From DATKPE01 sp033854175 (GTDB taxonomy: Bacteria > Bacteroidota > Ignavibacteria > UBA10030 > SZUA-254), in contig JAWOKN010000018.1 of assembly GCA_033854175.1 (NCBI GenBank), positions 68,341 through 132,340 on the forward strand: a stretch of DNA of 64,000 bases. Direction: 5' to 3'. The position numbers and the translations under genes are program-made. The notes under the pieces are model-generated. The model had not been told where the DNA came from and did not search any database. It worked only from the letters and a program-made list of their open reading frames with translations. How positions within the stretch are numbered: position 1 is the stretch's first letter; every line of letters begins with the position of its first letter. Shown one piece after another: positions 60,373 through 64,000 of the stretch.

Positions 60373-61175
60373 ACCGTTTCCCCGCATTTTTTCAACAGCA
60401 GCGACAACGCGGAAGAAAAGCATTGTCCCTCTTCCTTACCGCAGGATTCCCTTCACCCGGCGTCACCCGTCGCCTGCTTCCCCTCCTGCAGGACGCGGGA
60501 GCAGACATTCTTGAATTGGGGATCCCGTTCTCCGATCCCATCGCAGATGGCTCCGTCATCCAGCACAGCTCGGAGATCGCGATTCAAAACGGAATTTCCC
60601 TGCCAAAAATTTTCGACCTCGTAAGCGACGTTCGCCCCAGCCTTCACATCCCGGTCGTACTTATGGGGTACGCAAACCCTATTTATTCGTACGGATTCCA
60701 TGAGTTTCTGCAGTCGTGCTCCGAGACCGGGATTGATGGAATCATTATCCCCGATCTCAGCCTGGAAGAAGGGCGCGAATTCCGGGAATTCGCCCGTCAG
60801 CATGATATCGCGACAATCCTCCTTGTGACCCCCACCTCCCCGCGTGACCGTATAAGGAACATCGATCACGAATCAACCGGCTTCCTCTACTGTGTTTCCC
60901 TGACGGGCGTCACGGGCAGCAGGCTTGATCCTTCCGACGGCGTCACCTCGTTCCTGCACGAGGTGCGGGGGGTTGTTTCAAAAAATCCCCTCCTTGCCGG
61001 ATTCGGGATCGCCACCCCTGAAGATGCCCGCCGGATAAGTGCTCTGTGCGACGGTGTCATCATCGGGAGCGCCCTCGTCCGGCTGCTGGAGGAAAGTTCG
61101 GATGATAATCCTCTCGCCAAAGCGTGTGAGTTTACACGATCCATACGCTCGGCTATCGACAAGAAGACTGTATGA
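60369..61175 (+). CDS. trpA: Tryptophan synthase alpha chain
   Basis: The 268-residue barrel cleaves indole-glycerol phosphate to indole. Catalytic Glu lies in ADILELGIPFSDPIADG and Asp in GIDGIIIPDLSLEEG; the phosphate site is in LAGFGIATPEDARRI and GVIIGSALVRLL. It forms the tunnel complex with TrpB. Starts and ends overlap its neighbours by four bases. Confidence 0.96.
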   Translation: MNRFPAFFQQQRQRGRKALSLFLTAGFPSPGVTRRLLPLLQDAGADILELGIPFSDPIADGSVIQHSSEIAIQNGISLPKIFDLVSDVRPSLHIPVVLMGYANPIYSYGFHEFLQSCSETGIDGIIIPDLSLEEGREFREFARQHDIATILLVTPTSPRDRIRNIDHESTGFLYCVSLTGVTGSRLDPSDGVTSFLHEVRGVVSKNPLLAGFGIATPEDARRISALCDGVIIGSALVRLLEESSDDNPLAKACEFTRSIRSAIDKKTV

Positions 61176-62260
61176 GGACACCGGACCTCCACATCCGTCT
61201 CCGTCATACCGTCGACGATTCCTATCCGATATTCTTTGTCCGCTCAACGGCCCAGATTCTCTCCGATATCCGAGGACGATTCGGACGCAGACGGGTTTTT
61301 CTCCTGACCGATTCCAATGTCGCCCGACATCACGCAAGGAACTTCTACGCGTCTTTGAGGAAACACGTTCAAAAGTGTCATCTGATCACCATCCCGGCGG
61401 GCGAACGGAGCAAATCCCGGGGAATGAAGGAGCGGATTGAAAACGACCTGATTAAACACGGCGTTTCACGCGATTCACTCCTGATCGCCATGGGGGGCGG
61501 TATGATCGGCGACATCGGTGGATTCACGGCAGCCACAGTATTACGGGGAATCGAATACATCCAGATTCCCACCTCCCTCATGGCACAGGTCGACAGCAGC
61601 ATCGGCGGGAAGGTTGCAGTCGACCACCCGAAGGGGAAGAACCTCATCGGTGCGTACTATCAGCCAAAGGCGGTGTATATATCCGTCAGGATGCTCCGGA
61701 CATTATCAGAGGAGGAATATGTCAACGGACTTGCCGAGGTCATAAAATATGGCGCAATCCTCGATAAAAACCTCTTCAGGATCCTCGAACGGCGCCGGGG
61801 GGAAATCCTTGACAGAAATATCGCCACCCTCACAGTCATCGTCCGGCGCTGCTGCCAGCTGAAAAAATCGGTCGTTGAAACCGATGAAAAGGAACGCGGG
61901 CTCCGGCGCTTGCTGAATTTCGGCCATACCATCGGTCATGCCATCGAACAATGTTCGGGTTACCGGCTCCGCCACGGTGAAGCAATCGCCATCGGCATGG
62001 TGAAGGAGGCTCAGATTTCACAACGCCTCGGTCTGATCCGACAGAACGATTACGACCGCTTAAGGTCGCTCCTTGCGGCATACAACCTTCCGCTGTCGGT
62101 CCCACACCAGATGAAGATACCTGAACTTCTGACCATCATCCAGACCGATAAAAAAATCAGCATGGGGAAGGTTCACTATACCCTGCTCCGGGCCATCGGG
62201 GAGGGCATCCCGGGCATCCAGGTTCAGACACGGCGCGTGGCCGGGGTGCTCAGGAAATGA
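61172..62260 (+). CDS. aroB: 3-dehydroquinate synthase
   Basis: The 362-residue enzyme converts DAHP to 3-dehydroquinate with NAD and zinc. It has GGGMIGDIGGFTAATVLRG, the substrate stretch QIPTSLMAQVDSSIGGKVAV, and the zinc ligands in NGLAEVIKYGAI and LNFGHTIGHAIE with the later RHGEAIAIGM. It begins the shikimate part of the operon. Confidence 0.97.
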   Translation: MRTPDLHIRLRHTVDDSYPIFFVRSTAQILSDIRGRFGRRRVFLLTDSNVARHHARNFYASLRKHVQKCHLITIPAGERSKSRGMKERIENDLIKHGVSRDSLLIAMGGGMIGDIGGFTAATVLRGIEYIQIPTSLMAQVDSSIGGKVAVDHPKGKNLIGAYYQPKAVYISVRMLRTLSEEEYVNGLAEVIKYGAILDKNLFRILERRRGEILDRNIATLTVIVRRCCQLKKSVVETDEKERGLRRLLNFGHTIGHAIEQCSGYRLRHGEAIAIGMVKEAQISQRLGLIRQNDYDRLRSLLAAYNLPLSVPHQMKIPELLTIIQTDKKISMGKVHYTLLRAIGEGIPGIQVQTRRVAGVLRK

Positions 62261-63675
62261 TCATCTGCCCTTCGATAGCACCCGGTTCGATGGCCGAGGC
62301 TAAAAAACAACTCGTGGAATATGCATCCGGCTACCCACTCCTCGAGATCAGACTGGATACGATCCGGGATCTCGACGTCAGGGGTCTCCTGGGATCAGTC
62401 CGTCCTCCTGTTATCGCCACCTGCCGCCATGCCCGCGAGGGCGGGTCGTTCCGGGGTCCGGTTTCCCGTCAGGCATCGATATTGTCCGACGCACGCAAAT
62501 CCGGAGCGGAATACATCGATGTGGAGTACCGTATGGGACGTACGCTCATCGAGAAATTCATCAAAGACGAAAAAAGGGTGATTCTCTCCTATCATAACTT
62601 CGACAGGACACCGCACAACCTCGAAGATCTCTACAGGAAGATGAGAAGGTACAAACCTGACATAATAAAGATTGCCGTGACAGCCCGGGAGATATCGGAT
62701 ACCCTGAAGGTACTTTCGCTCCTGAAATTGGCGAAATCAGAGCGGCAGAAAATTATCGCTCTCTGCATGGGCGAGCCCGGTGAAGTAAGCAGGATTATCG
62801 GCGGAAAATTCGGCTGCTTCCTCTCGTTCGCTGCCGGATCCCCTGAACGGTGCACCGGCCCCGGTCAGATTCCCCTCAGGGTGATGATGGACGTGTACCG
62901 TGCAGACCGGATCGATTCACACACGAAAATCTTCGGATTACTCGGCAATCCCGTCCGGCAGAGCAAAGGCTTTTATTACCATAACACGATTTTTCGGCGG
63001 AAGGGGAAAAATGCAGTCTATTGCAATTTCCTGATTGACAACCTCACCTCGTTTTTCAGATCGTTCGGCACACTTCTGACGGGAGGGAGTGTCACGATGC
63101 CGCTCAAGGAGTCGATCATCCCCTTCCTCGACCACGTCGAAACGAACGCCCGGGATATATCATCGGTGAATACGATCGTCCGCCGCCATGGACGATGGTA
63201 TGGGTGCAATACCGATTATCTTGCCCTGGTTCGGATTCTCAGGAGGCAGACCCGGCTGAAGGGGAAACGAGCCCTGATCCTCGGCACCGGCGCGATGGCC
63301 AGGACGATGACCCATGCGATACTGAGTGACAACGGCCATCCGGTGATTATGGGCCGATCGTTATCCAAATCCCGCCTCCTTGCCGAGCGGTTTCAATGCG
63401 AGTATCTGCCCCCCGGGGTATATGCGGACATAGACGTCGATATCGTCGTGAATGCAACACCCGTCGGAATGATCGGTTATCCGCAAATCCCTTTACTCCC
63501 GCCGGGATTTTACAGGAAAAACATGATCGTCCTGGATGTCGTAAACCGGCAGGATCTCACCCCGTTTCTCTCAGCCGCTCGGGACCGTGGCTGCCGGATT
63601 ATCACCGGACACGAACTTTTCCTCGAGCAGGCAAAACTCCAGTCAAAGATCTTTCTCAGCGTGTGTCCATCATGA
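62257..63675 (+). CDS. Bifunctional 3-dehydroquinate dehydratase (type I) - shikimate dehydrogenase
   Basis: The 472-residue fusion carries an AroD domain (about 1-210) with the substrate stretch LLEIRLDTIRDLD, the His in VILSYHNFDRTPHN and the Schiff-base Lys in DIIKIAVTA, and an AroE domain (about 225-472). The AroE part has GLLGNPVRQSKGFYYHNTIF (the usual Ser-x-Ser is altered), the catalytic Lys in TMPLKESIIPFLD, the Asp in GCNTDYLALVRIL, and the NADP loop LILGTGAMARTMTHAI. It would convert dehydroquinate to shikimate in one polypeptide. Coupled by overlaps to aroB and aroA. Confidence 0.95.
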   Translation: MIICPSIAPGSMAEAKKQLVEYASGYPLLEIRLDTIRDLDVRGLLGSVRPPVIATCRHAREGGSFRGPVSRQASILSDARKSGAEYIDVEYRMGRTLIEKFIKDEKRVILSYHNFDRTPHNLEDLYRKMRRYKPDIIKIAVTAREISDTLKVLSLLKLAKSERQKIIALCMGEPGEVSRIIGGKFGCFLSFAAGSPERCTGPGQIPLRVMMDVYRADRIDSHTKIFGLLGNPVRQSKGFYYHNTIFRRKGKNAVYCNFLIDNLTSFFRSFGTLLTGGSVTMPLKESIIPFLDHVETNARDISSVNTIVRRHGRWYGCNTDYLALVRILRRQTRLKGKRALILGTGAMARTMTHAILSDNGHPVIMGRSLSKSRLLAERFQCEYLPPGVYADIDVDIVVNATPVGMIGYPQIPLLPPGFYRKNMIVLDVVNRQDLTPFLSAARDRGCRIITGHELFLEQAKLQSKIFLSVCPS

Positions 63676-64000
63676 AGAGCACCGACCGTCTGATCATACC
63701 CCGTACGGACTTCGATGCCGAGATCGGTCTTCCCGGCTCGAAGAGTTACACGAACCGCGCGCTGATCACAGCGGCGCTCGCCGACGGCGAGACAACATTG
63801 CTCGATTCCTCCCGGAGTGAGGATACGGAAGTCATGATTGCCGCACTCAAAAAATTCTCGGTCGCAATCGGCGGCGATCCGGAACAGAGGAGAGTCGAGG
63901 GGCGGAACGGCCTGTTCGAGGCACCGGTCGATTCAATCGATCTCGCGAATACCGGAACCGCGATGAGATTTCTGACCGGCCTCGCCGCACTCGCCAGCGG
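63672..64000 (+). CDS. aroA: 5-enolpyruvylshikimate-3-phosphate synthase (C-terminus beyond window)
   Basis: About 109 N-terminal residues are present. They include the family signature LPGSKSYTNRALITAALADG with the substrate-binding Lys and Arg, the SEDTEVMIAALKKF segment, and the NTGTAMRFLTGLAAL motif that lines the phosphoenolpyruvate site. The ATG overlaps the stop of the AroD-AroE fusion. It shows that the supra-operon runs on past the window. Confidence 0.96.
   Translation, partial: MKSTDRLIIPRTDFDAEIGLPGSKSYTNRALITAALADGETTLLDSSRSEDTEVMIAALKKFSVAIGGDPEQRRVEGRNGLFEAPVDSIDLANTGTAMRFLTGLAALAS

Overview
The window looks like a chromosomal segment of a Gram-negative bacterium of the Bacteroidota/Ignavibacteria/Chlorobi (FCB) kind. 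The signs are several Sec-exported outer-membrane beta-barrel proteins, a TonB-receptor-like barrel with a carboxypeptidase-regulatory N-domain, a PorW/SprE-like tetratricopeptide lipoprotein, an OmpA protein with thrombospondin-type-3 repeats, and an aa3-type oxidase operon with a cupredoxin in front. Many genes have clear Shine-Dalgarno sequences, and several promoters read as TTGACA-17-TATATT, which is unlike the classical Bacteroidetes promoter. The lineage call is inference. No tRNA, rRNA, CRISPR array, insertion sequence or prophage was seen.

Layout, 1-19.7 kb (nearly all minus strand): a very large PAS/GAF sensor protein running off the left edge; three outer-membrane proteins; a beta-oxidation operon (thiolase, 3-hydroxyacyl-CoA dehydrogenase, acyl-CoA dehydrogenase); OmpA with eight calcium-binding-type repeats; rho; then folC, pyrD, pyrK, a PorW/SprE-like lipoprotein and a methyltransferase. 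19.8-31.6 kb: a TonB-receptor-like barrel (plus strand), a KimA-like permease, and a TetR-TolC-adaptor-RND pump operon with a small PII-like gene at its end. The pump promoter carries overlapping palindromes. 32-42 kb: a pseudouridine catabolism pair whose kinase is broken by one in-frame amber codon; YwiC-like and hemerythrin genes behind a promoter with a palindrome; a NarL-type regulator and a four-helix membrane protein with a CxxC/CxxC tail; and a cluster of an Asp-box propeller protein, a ubiquitin-like MoaD/ThiS protein and a MoeB-rhodanese E1-like enzyme.

42-43.2 kb is a long gene-free, AT-rich stretch with palindromes. 43.2-53.4 kb is a cytochrome c oxidase operon: cupredoxin, subunits I, III and IV, two small unknown proteins, subunit II, heme A synthase, heme O synthase, an ABC exporter pair, Sco and a DUF420 protein. 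Subunit II has a large repeat-containing insertion between its CuA ligands. 53.4-64 kb is a tightly packed tryptophan/shikimate supra-operon (trpE, G, D, C, F, DAHP synthase, trpB, trpA, aroB, aroD-aroE fusion, aroA running off the right edge). It is preceded by a promoter, a leader peptide with four Trp codons and an intrinsic terminator, i.e. a textbook-style attenuator.

The least explained items are the propeller/Ubl/E1 triad, the subunit II insertion, the amber codon in the pseudouridine kinase, and the near-leaderless trp leader peptide.
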